Assembly: GCA_903959665.1 (NCBI GenBank)
Contig: CAJBXY010000130.1
Span: 1 to 11,325, forward strand
Length of the DNA: 11,325 bases
Source: an uncultured Solirubrobacterales bacterium
GTDB lineage: Bacteria > Actinomycetota > Thermoleophilia > Solirubrobacterales > Solirubrobacteraceae
Reading direction: 5' to 3'
Shown here: piece after piece, positions 1 to 5,983 of the stretch
How positions within the stretch are numbered: position 1 is the first letter of the stretch
Layout: each line of letters opens with the position of its first letter
The notes under the pieces: generated by a model
The model's input: the letters and a program-made list of their open reading frames with translations, nothing else
Database searches by the model: none
What the model was told of the DNA's origin: nothing
Translations under genes and position numbers: made by a program

Positions 1-803
1 AGCTGCTCGCGGTGGCGTGAGAGGACGAAGAGCGAGTAGTCGATCCCGACGCCAAGCCCGATCATGCCGCCGAGCGCGCCGACCGAAGAAGGGACGCTGC
101 TGATGTGTGAGAGAAGCGTGATCACCATCGTGCCGATCACGACGCCGAACATCGCCGTGATGATCGGCAGCAGCATCGTTACGGCCGAGCCAAAGGTCAG
201 CAGCAGCACGATTAGCGCCGCGGCGATCCCGATCGCGAACGAGAGGTAGGCCGCGTTTGGGTCTACCGCGACGGCGCCAAGGCTGCCGTCGGCGGCGCTC
301 TCGAGCCCGGCGTCAGTTAGCGGCTTTTCGATCCGGTTGACGATGTTGTTCGCTTCGACCGCGGTTGGAATCGCGTACTTCGGCGTCAGCGTGACCTGTA
401 TTAGCGCCGTCTTCTGGTCGTCGCTGACGAGCGCGCCGGCGGCCTGCGAGGCGGGGGTCGGTGGCAGCGGGCTGACGACAGTCTCGACCTCAGGTGACTT
501 CTTTGCGACTTCAACCGCTGAAGCGATCGCGGCGCTGTTTGCTGAGCTTGTTAGTGGCCCTTTATCGGGCGAGTGAACGACGATTGAGCTGGTCGGCTTG
601 AGCAGCGCTGGGACTTTCGCGGTTAAGAGATCGGTCGCCTTCTGGCTTGCTGTGTTGGGCAGATTCACCGAGTTGGCGGAGACCATCCCGCCGCTGCTCT
701 TGACCCAGCCTGCGAGCGCGACGACGACCACCAGCCAGAAGACGATCACAATCCAGTGATGGCGCGCGCAGAACTTTCCGAGCCGGTACAGAAGCGAGGT
801 CAT
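1..803 (-). CDS. MMPL/RND-family transporter, N-terminal part (runs off left edge)
   Basis: This is the first 267 codons of an inner-membrane exporter of the MMPL/RND type, which usually moves lipids or hydrophobic small molecules using the proton gradient. The ATG at 801-803 gives MTSLLYRLGKFCARHHW followed by a first membrane helix at about residues 17-34. A periplasmic loop follows (about 35-185), with the pattern of two residue blocks that pair in MMPL proteins. Helices then run from about 186-204, 208-231 and 241-262. The last contains GVGIDYSLFVLSRHRE (about 251-266), the diagnostic MMPL/RND signature GxGxDYxLFxxxRxRE. MMPL proteins are typically 700 residues or more, so roughly the first third is seen. 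The gene is divergent from the oxidoreductase gene at 881. The family is secure from the signature; the substrate cannot be told. Confidence 0.93.
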   Translation of the reverse strand, partial: MTSLLYRLGKFCARHHWIVIVFWLVVVVALAGWVKSSGGMVSANSVNLPNTASQKATDLLTAKVPALLKPTSSIVVHSPDKGPLTSSANSAAIASAVEVAKKSPEVETVVSPLPPTPASQAAGALVSDDQKTALIQVTLTPKYAIPTAVEANNIVNRIEKPLTDAGLESAADGSLGAVAVDPNAAYLSFAIGIAAALIVLLLTFGSAVTMLLPIITAMFGVVIGTMVITLLSHISSVPSSVGALGGMIGLGVGIDYSLFVLSRHREQ

Positions 804-808
804 AGGCC

Positions 809-814
809 TTTATA
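809..814 (-). promoter_or_regulatory. Candidate -10 box of the MMPL transporter gene
   Basis: On the minus strand the hexamer TATAAA (5 of 6 to TATAAT) ends five bases before the ATG at 803. Transcription starting 6-7 bases downstream would begin at or next to the ATG, giving a leaderless message. The overlapping AAAGG could instead serve as a ribosome binding site, but its spacing of three bases is too short to be good. No convincing -35 box is visible. Inference from position and sequence only. Confidence 0.4.
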
Positions 815-880
815 CAGGGCGGCTCGCCTCGATCCTCCAAGCTCGCCACTGAGCGGTTGTCTGTTAGGTTGAGCGGCCTT

Positions 881-1867
881 ATGCGAGCTATCCAGATAAC
901 CGAACTGACAGGCCCGGCGACCGCACTGAAGCTGGTTGACATTGCTGAGCCGGACGCCACCGCCGGCCACCCGATGACGCCGGGAGAGGGCGTCGTCGTT
1001 GATGTTGCCGCCGCTGGCGTCGCGTTTCCCGAGCTGCTGCAGACGCGGGGGGAGTACCAGATCAAGCCGGATCTGCCTTTCGTTCCCGGCAGCGAGGTTG
1101 CGGGCATAGTTCGTAGCGCTTCGGCCGGTTCAGGCTTCGAACCGGGCCAGCGCGTCGCCGCCTTCTGCATGCTCGGGGGATTTGCCGAGGTTGCCGTGGC
1201 TCCTGTTCACTTCACCTTCGCGCTGCCCGATTCGCTCGACGATGGTCAAGGAGCGGCGCTGGTGCTCAACTACCACACCGCCCACTTCTCAATGGTTCAC
1301 CGAGGCCGGCTAGAAGCCGGTGAGACGGTGCTCGTCCATGGCGCCGCCGGTGGCGTCGGCACTGCCTCGATCCAGGTCGCCAAGGGGCTTGGCGCACGCA
1401 CGATCGCCGTTGTCTCAAGCGATCAGAAGGAGGCCGTCGCGCGTGAAGCGGGAGCCGATGAGGTGGTTCGTTCTGACGGTGATTGGAAGGACGAGGTGCT
1501 GGCGCTCGGCGGCGCCGACATGGTGCTCGACCCAGTCGGTGGCGATCGCTTCACCGACAGTCTTCGTTCGCTGAAAGAGAACGGGCGCGTAGTCGTCGTC
1601 GGCTTCACCGGCGGATCGATTCCAGAGGTGAAGGTCAACCGGCTGCTGCTGAACAACACCTCTGTGATCGGCGCCGGCTGGGGAGCCTCGGTGCTCGGCA
1701 ACCCGGCGCTGGTCAAAGCGACCGGTGACGCTATCGCCGAGCTGATTGAGAAGGGCTTCGTCCGCCCGCCGGTCGGCGCCCACTTCGCGCTCGAAGACGC
1801 CGCCGCTGCGCTGGAGCTGATTGACAGCCGTGGCGCCACCGGCAAAGTCGTCCTCGACGTCGCCTAA
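881..1867 (+). CDS. Quinone oxidoreductase-type zinc-free MDR dehydrogenase
   Basis: A 328-residue member of the medium-chain dehydrogenase/reductase superfamily, quinone oxidoreductase branch, a cytosolic NADPH-dependent reductase of quinones or activated alkenes. The catalytic GroES-like domain shows VAAAGVAFPELLQTRGEY and LPFVPGSEVAGIV (about 42-77). The Rossmann domain has LVHGAAGGVGTASIQVAK (141-158) with the AxxGxxG nucleotide-binding loop at 145-150. The cysteine ligands of the structural and catalytic zinc sites of alcohol dehydrogenases are absent, which places it in the zinc-free group. I chose the ATG at 881 because the following residues, MRAIQITE, match the usual family N-terminus; an in-frame TTG at 857 would add eight residues with no homology-like pattern. 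It is divergent from the MMPL gene and converges on the secreted-protein gene, 9 bp away. The true substrate is unknown. Confidence 0.92.
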   Translation: MRAIQITELTGPATALKLVDIAEPDATAGHPMTPGEGVVVDVAAAGVAFPELLQTRGEYQIKPDLPFVPGSEVAGIVRSASAGSGFEPGQRVAAFCMLGGFAEVAVAPVHFTFALPDSLDDGQGAALVLNYHTAHFSMVHRGRLEAGETVLVHGAAGGVGTASIQVAKGLGARTIAVVSSDQKEAVAREAGADEVVRSDGDWKDEVLALGGADMVLDPVGGDRFTDSLRSLKENGRVVVVGFTGGSIPEVKVNRLLLNNTSVIGAGWGASVLGNPALVKATGDAIAELIEKGFVRPPVGAHFALEDAAAALELIDSRGATGKVVLDVA

Positions 1868-1876
1868 GGCCCGTTG

Positions 1877-3412
1877 CTACCAGAGCCACTGTTGCAGCGG
1901 CTGCGAGCTGCCTTCTGAGAGCGTCGCGTGGCCTCGGCCGGTCATCGAGGCGGCAACCGCTTCGCCCTGAGGCTCGGCGCTGTAGGGAAGATCGACGCCG
2001 CCGCCGCCACGGACCAGCGCATCGGCAACGCTCTCGTCGCTACCGATCGCATAGCCACGTACTGCGCCCGTCGTCTTCACCAGCACGAAGGAGCCGTCCG
2101 GAGATGCTGACGCGCCGACGACCCACGTCAAGGGGAGCTGCCCGGCGAAGCTGAGCTGTGAACTACCACCGACGAACTCCGGATCGGCGAGGCGGTAAAC
2201 GCCGACCTGTGCCTCGCGCTTGGAGATCACCGTCAACGCGCCATCGGAGCCGACGGCCAGGGATTCGGCGTCGCGCGGGCCGCCAGGGTAGGTCAGCCGC
2301 TGTGAGCTAACGGCGCCCGCGTTGATAGTCACCGCTGCGCCGCCAGCGGCCGGAAGGCTCGGTTCAGCGACGCGGTAGACCTTGACCGAGCTGCGCGCAG
2401 CGCTGTTGTCACCGGTGTCGGCGATGTAGAAGGCGTCGTTGCCATCGGCATCAGGGGCGATCGCGAGATCTTCCCAGTCGGTCGCGGTAACGCCGGGCAG
2501 CTCGAAAGTGGCGCGCAGCGCGCCGCTTGCGGCGTCGATCGCGAACAGCCGGGCGCGATCGCCGCTGTCGTTGTGAGTCCAGTAGACGCCCGGGTTGATC
2601 GCGCTGGCCGCCAGTCCCGAGGCCTCTGTCAAAGCCGCGGCGTTGACGCGCGGCGCGCCGATCAGCTGCGGCGCGAGATCCGCGAATGGTGACGTCGGGT
2701 CGGTGGGGTTGTTTGGGTCGGCGGGGTTGTTTGGGTCGGCGGGGTTGTTTGGGTCGGTGGGGTTGTTTGGGTCGGTGGGGTTGTTTGGGTCGGTGGGGTT
2801 GTTTGGGTCGGTGGGGTTGTTTGGGTCGGCGGGGTTGTTTGGGTCGGCGGGGTTGCTTGGGTCGGTGGGGTTGCTTGGGTCGGCGGGGTTGTCTGCCCGC
2901 CGCGGGTCGAGCCGCGGCGTGATCTGCAAGATGGAGCTAATCGCCGCACGGCCTCGCGCGCTGATCTCGAGCACGAGCCGCCCGGAGCTCGGCCGCTGCG
3001 GCAGTGTCACCGACGTCGCTTGGCCGGCGAGCAGATTGCTCGTGACCGAGGCACCGCGGCTGCGCGGCCGCCCGTTCCAGCGCAGCGAACGGAGCGCCCC
3101 GGCGCGCACAGCACTAACCGTCACGCGGACGCTGCTCTTCGCCGTCAGCACTAGCGAGATCGGCTTCCCCGCCCAAGACTTCGGAACCTCAAACGAGGCG
3201 TAGATTTTCACCTTGCCGCCGCTTAGTGCGAGCCGCTGCGGCGCCAGATTTGCGCGGCGGCCATCGTTGCGCAGCAAGGCAACCTGCCTCGCGCCAATGT
3301 TGCCGGCGGCCGGCTTCGCAGTGCTCGCTACGCCGACGGCCGGGGCGAGGGCAGAGAGCGCTGCGGCGACAATCGCCGCGGGCAGCACTCGATCTTTGAT
3401 CGCTTGGCGCAT
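1877..3412 (-). CDS. Secreted protein with NPxDPN repeat linker and C-terminal beta-propeller-like domain
   Basis: From the ATG at 3410-3412 this encodes 511 residues. It begins with a classic signal peptide (MRQAIKDR, then PAAIVAAALSALAPAVGVA, with likely cleavage near GVAS). A beta-rich N-terminal region follows (to about residue 170), then eleven tandem six-residue units of the form NP(A/T)DP(N/S/T) at about 175-240, which look like an extended linker. The C-terminal part (about 255-511) has repeated blade-like segments, including GVYWTHNDSGDRARLFAID, TDWEDLAIAPD and FYIADTGDNSAA. This pattern is seen in secreted six-bladed propeller proteins of unknown function, often with Asp-rich loops that could bind calcium. 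I do not assign an enzyme activity. An in-frame TTG at 3442 has a good AAAGGA site nine bases upstream and would add ten residues; I prefer the ATG because it gives a standard signal peptide and has a -10-like box in front. Confidence 0.82.
   Translation of the reverse strand: MRQAIKDRVLPAAIVAAALSALAPAVGVASTAKPAAGNIGARQVALLRNDGRRANLAPQRLALSGGKVKIYASFEVPKSWAGKPISLVLTAKSSVRVTVSAVRAGALRSLRWNGRPRSRGASVTSNLLAGQATSVTLPQRPSSGRLVLEISARGRAAISSILQITPRLDPRRADNPADPSNPTDPSNPADPNNPADPNNPTDPNNPTDPNNPTDPNNPTDPNNPADPNNPADPNNPTDPTSPFADLAPQLIGAPRVNAAALTEASGLAASAINPGVYWTHNDSGDRARLFAIDAASGALRATFELPGVTATDWEDLAIAPDADGNDAFYIADTGDNSAARSSVKVYRVAEPSLPAAGGAAVTINAGAVSSQRLTYPGGPRDAESLAVGSDGALTVISKREAQVGVYRLADPEFVGGSSQLSFAGQLPLTWVVGASASPDGSFVLVKTTGAVRGYAIGSDESVADALVRGGGGVDLPYSAEPQGEAVAASMTGRGHATLSEGSSQPLQQWLW
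2693..2890 (-). repeat. Eleven in-frame 18-bp tandem repeats encoding NP(A/T)DP(N/S/T)
   Basis: Eleven contiguous 18-bp units with no spacers, read on the plus strand as gtttgggtcggYggggtt. Apart from the first unit on the plus strand (cgtcgggtcggtggggtt) and two units with gcttggg (2855-2890), units differ only at the Y position. That change alternates Ala and Thr in the protein. From 2711 the plus-strand order of units is A, A, T, T, T, T, A, A, T, A, a pattern that suggests block duplication. The near-identity at the DNA level, including third codon positions, suggests recent slippage or unequal exchange. Each unit carries a GGG and a GGGG run on the plus strand, the template strand for this gene. 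Confidence 0.95.
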
Positions 3413-3419
3413 CGCACCT

Positions 3420-3425
3420 ATTAGA
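3420..3425 (-). promoter_or_regulatory. Candidate -10 box of the secreted-protein gene
   Basis: On the minus strand TCTAAT (5 of 6 to TATAAT) ends seven bases before the ATG at 3412, the distance expected for a leaderless message. The only SD-like bases between it and the ATG (AGGTG) are two bases from the start and could not work as a normal site. No clear -35 box. The alternative TTG start at 3442 would lie upstream of this box, so the two hypotheses exclude each other. Confidence 0.35.
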
Positions 3426-3467
3426 ACCCGTGAACGCGCCAATAGTTACGGTCCTTTCGCAATGCCA

Positions 3468-3473
3468 TAGAAT
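3468..3473 (+). promoter_or_regulatory. Candidate -10 box of the desaturase gene
   Basis: TAGAAT (5 of 6 to TATAAT) ends seven bases before the ATG at 3481. The bases between, CGAACCG, contain no Shine-Dalgarno sequence, so this fits a leaderless message starting at the ATG. The expected -35 position (around 3445-3450, GTTACG) is only weakly similar to TTGACA. It lies about 45 bp from the oppositely oriented box at 3420-3425, so the two promoters would be back to back in a 68-bp gap. Confidence 0.42.
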
Positions 3474-3480
3474 CGAACCG

Positions 3481-4419
3481 ATGCGCAAGGTCGACAAGTA
3501 CGCCAACCTAGTTGCCGTTTTCGGCCCCGTGATCGTGCTGATCGCTTTGATCCCAGTCGCGATCAACCATGATCTGCTTGCTTGGAGCGACCTGCTCGTC
3601 TTTACCGTGATGTACCTGATCTGCGGCCTTGGGATCACGGTTGGCTACCACCGTCTGCTGACCCACCGCTCGTTCGAGACCTACAAGCCGATCGAGTACA
3701 TGTTCGCGATCTTTGGTTCGATGGCGATTCAAGGCGGGCCAATGGATTGGGTCGCCGATCACCGCAAGCACCACGCCCATTCAGACCAAGAAGGCGACCC
3801 GCACAGCCCGCACGTCGGCCACGGCTCGGGCGTCCTCGGCGCCGTCCGCGGCCTCTGGCACGCCCACGTCGGCTGGACTTGGCGCGTTCACGGAATGGCG
3901 ACGCACAAGAAGTATGCGATCGACCTCAGCGAAGACCGCGGAATGCGCGTAATTCACTACTCATTCCCGTTCTTCATCCTCGTCTCCGCGGCACTGCCGT
4001 TCGGCCTTGGCGTTGCGATCACCGGCTCGGTTTACGGCGGCCTGACGGGGCTGCTCTGGGGCGGGCTAATCCGCGTGCTGCTGCAAAGTCACGTCACTTG
4101 GTCGGTCAACTCGGTCTGCCACTTCTTCGGCAACCGACGCTTCGATGTTGAGGATCACTCAACCAACGTCTGGTGGCTGGCGATCCCATCCTTCGGCGAG
4201 TCGTGGCACCACAACCACCACGCCTTCCCGCGCTCGGCCAAGCACGGCCTGCGTCGCTCCGAGGTTGATACCTCAGGGATGCTCGTTGGGCTGCTGCAGC
4301 GGCTTCACTTGGCTTGGAACGTGATCGAAATTGCGCCCGAGCGCCAGGAGCAAAAGCTCACCGCGCCTAGCAGCCCGTCAGCGCCGCGGGCTGAGCCCGG
4401 GCCGCAGCCCTCTGCCTAA
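3481..4419 (+). CDS. Membrane fatty-acid (acyl-CoA) desaturase, di-iron type
   Basis: A 312-residue integral membrane desaturase of the stearoyl-CoA/acyl-lipid delta-9 class, which puts a cis double bond into saturated acyl chains using O2 and a di-iron centre. All histidine boxes are visible: HRLLTH (57-62), HRKHH (94-98) and HHNHH (243-247). The extra ligand region NSVCHFF (210-216) is also typical of the delta-9 group. Hydrophobic segments lie near 8-28, 37-54, 72-84, 158-180 and 181-199. The C-terminal 25 residues are Pro/Ser/Ala rich and look disordered. I chose ATG 3481 over the upstream GTG at 3430, whose 17 extra residues are not family-like and would overlap the opposite gene's promoter. 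An electron-donor gene is not in the window. Likely role: membrane fluidity, for example in cold adaptation (inference). Confidence 0.95.
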   Translation: MRKVDKYANLVAVFGPVIVLIALIPVAINHDLLAWSDLLVFTVMYLICGLGITVGYHRLLTHRSFETYKPIEYMFAIFGSMAIQGGPMDWVADHRKHHAHSDQEGDPHSPHVGHGSGVLGAVRGLWHAHVGWTWRVHGMATHKKYAIDLSEDRGMRVIHYSFPFFILVSAALPFGLGVAITGSVYGGLTGLLWGGLIRVLLQSHVTWSVNSVCHFFGNRRFDVEDHSTNVWWLAIPSFGESWHHNHHAFPRSAKHGLRRSEVDTSGMLVGLLQRLHLAWNVIEIAPERQEQKLTAPSSPSAPRAEPGPQPSA

Positions 4420-4425
4420 TCGCTT

Positions 4426-4450
4426 GCCGGTGCGGCTAGGAGCCGCCGGC
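4426..4450. terminator. GC-rich hairpin between convergent genes, possible bidirectional terminator
   Basis: GCCGG-TG-CGGCT (4426-4437) pairs with AGCCGCCGGC (4441-4450) around a three-base loop: a ten-base-pair stem with a two-base bulge. It covers the 16-bp gap between the desaturase stop and the SHOCT-gene stop and the last codons of the latter. No T run follows on either strand, so at best it is a GC-rich terminator of the kind proposed in actinobacteria; it may be chance in GC-rich DNA. Confidence 0.3.
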
Positions 4451-5929
4451 GAGAATCTTCGCCTTCTCGGCGGCGAACTCTTCGTCGGTTAGCGCGCCGC
4501 TGTCGCGCAGCGCGACAAGCCGCTCGAGGTCGGCCATCTTCTGACTCTCACCGCCGCCGGTGGAGGCCGTCGTCTTTTCTTTGTGGCTGGCCGTCCGTTC
4601 CTTGACGTCGTGAGCGGCCTTTGAGGTCGTCTCCTTGACGGCGGCCCCCGCGCGGCTGAAGATCGCACCGATCTTTGCTGTGCCGGCGCGCAGCGAATCG
4701 CCGCTTGCTCCGGCGGAACCGGGGAACTCGCGCAGCGTTTCGCGCCGCAACATGTAGAGCCCAAGGAAGACGAGGATGATGAAGATGATGATGAACGAGG
4801 CTCTGCTGGCGGCCGGAATCGGCGACCAGATTAGGAACAGCAACACGAGCAGCGCAACGCCAACATAGCTCGCCTCCGGGTAACCGTTCAGCACCGGCGC
4901 AAACCAGCCGCGGACGGCCTTTGAAGCCTTGGCTGGCCCGCCGAGCAGGCCGGCGATGATCAACATCACACCGATCACAATCACCTGTGTGGCGAGCTGT
5001 TCGAGCAGCGTGGATTCGATCTCCCAAGCGGCGTCTGCGGCCGGTTGGAGCGAGAGATCAGTGACTAAGGCGTTGACGATCGCGTCGCCGGCGGCGCCGC
5101 GCAGCAGCACGACGGCCAAGCCAGCGACGATCATCCCAGCGCCAACCTCAACGAGCGTGTTTGCGCGGCGGCCGGCGGCAAGCGCGACGGCGAAGACGAA
5201 GAACAGGAAGGCCAGAACGCTCAAGATCACCGACGAGGCCTTCAACGCCTTGGCGGCCTGTTGCACCTGCTTAAGCTCATTCGACTGAACGACAGTTACC
5301 TGACCTGCTGTCACAGGAATCTTCGCGACGATGTTGCTCGGCAAGCCGACGTTCGCGGCAACCTTGTTAAGGATCAGCCCAAGGTTCACGGTGATGTCCC
5401 CGTTGGTTGTACTGACGTAGCTGTTGCCGCCGTCGATCACCTTCACCAGCTCCTCGTGCGCGAGCCTGTTGACGTCGGTCCAGATCGACTGAACGGCCGG
5501 CTGCTCAAGCGCGGCGTTGGCTGCTTGCGTGATCAGGTCGCGCGCGCCTGCAGCGGCAACCGGGGCCAGCGGCTGGAGGTCCTTCGGAAGAACCGACTTT
5601 ATTTCCGCCGGAACGTCAACATTTGTGTAGAGCTGGTCGACGAGATAGATCGCGACTTGGTCGCGGATCGCCGGGTTGGCGATCAGCTCTGAGCTGGCCT
5701 TCGTCCACGGGGGGGTGTCGAGCAGCTGCTGGCGCGTCCAGTTGGCAAAGACGGCGAGGATTGTGAAGATCGTCGCGAAAATGACCAGCAGGTGGACGGA
5801 GATCCGGCGGCCGCGGGATCGCTGCCACGGCGTCTCAGCGCTTGGCGTGACGACGGTCGGTGGGTCGTCGCTGGCCGGCTTGGTTCGCGGCGGCTGCTCG
5901 GTGGTCTTGTCTTCGGAGTCTGAGGTCAT
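4436..5929 (-). CDS. Multi-pass membrane protein with large extracytoplasmic domain and C-terminal SHOCT motif
   Basis: A 497-residue protein of no known function. It has a disordered, charged N-terminus (1-42) and a first helix (about 44-62) followed by NWTRQQLLDTPPWTKASSEL. A long soluble segment (about 63-230) contains the conserved-looking stretches AIRDQVAIYLVDQLYTNVDV and VNRLAHEELVKVIDGGN. Further helices lie at about 233-252, 262-276, 312-330, 355-370 and 377-395. The tail is charged, rich in Lys/Thr/Ser, and ends with LERLVALRDSGALTDEEFAAEKAKIL (about 468-493), which is a SHOCT motif. SHOCT motifs are short C-terminal modules thought to mediate oligomerisation or assembly. The architecture resembles a widespread but uncharacterised actinobacterial membrane-protein family (recalled, not searched). 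It starts at ATG 5929, divergent from the gene at 5984, with GAGG ten bases upstream. Function unknown. Confidence 0.88.
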   Translation of the reverse strand: MTSDSEDKTTEQPPRTKPASDDPPTVVTPSAETPWQRSRGRRISVHLLVIFATIFTILAVFANWTRQQLLDTPPWTKASSELIANPAIRDQVAIYLVDQLYTNVDVPAEIKSVLPKDLQPLAPVAAAGARDLITQAANAALEQPAVQSIWTDVNRLAHEELVKVIDGGNSYVSTTNGDITVNLGLILNKVAANVGLPSNIVAKIPVTAGQVTVVQSNELKQVQQAAKALKASSVILSVLAFLFFVFAVALAAGRRANTLVEVGAGMIVAGLAVVLLRGAAGDAIVNALVTDLSLQPAADAAWEIESTLLEQLATQVIVIGVMLIIAGLLGGPAKASKAVRGWFAPVLNGYPEASYVGVALLVLLFLIWSPIPAASRASFIIIFIILVFLGLYMLRRETLREFPGSAGASGDSLRAGTAKIGAIFSRAGAAVKETTSKAAHDVKERTASHKEKTTASTGGGESQKMADLERLVALRDSGALTDEEFAAEKAKILAGGS

Positions 5930-5983
5930 AGCGCGGTAGCCTCGCAGATAACGCGCTCTATTGCCACGAAGGAAATAGTTACG

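Noticed and set aside
562..1170. 202-residue minus-strand open frame spanning the gap between the MMPL and oxidoreductase genes
   Set aside because: It reads the MMPL 5' end in a wrong frame and the oxidoreductase gene antisense; no membrane or domain pattern.
2693..2890. Possible CRISPR array
   Set aside because: The 18-bp units are contiguous with no spacers and stay in frame within a secreted-protein gene; no cas genes are nearby.
2595..3203. Open frame on the plus strand with GLFGSVGLFGSAG repeats (202 residues)
   Set aside because: It is antisense to the secreted-protein gene and is open because the 18-bp unit has no stop in this frame; no start signal or homology-like pattern.
5958..5978. 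Small inverted repeat CTATT / AATAG enclosing the AAGGA site of the holin-phosphatase gene, as a possible RNA thermometer
   Set aside because: Five A/U-dominated pairs with an eleven-base loop are too weak to hide the site; likely chance.
5974..5983. AATAGTTACG also occurs at 3441-3450 near another gene start, possible shared operator
   Set aside because: Only a 10-base match, not palindromic, at different distances and different context; a motif search over the genome would be needed to support it.
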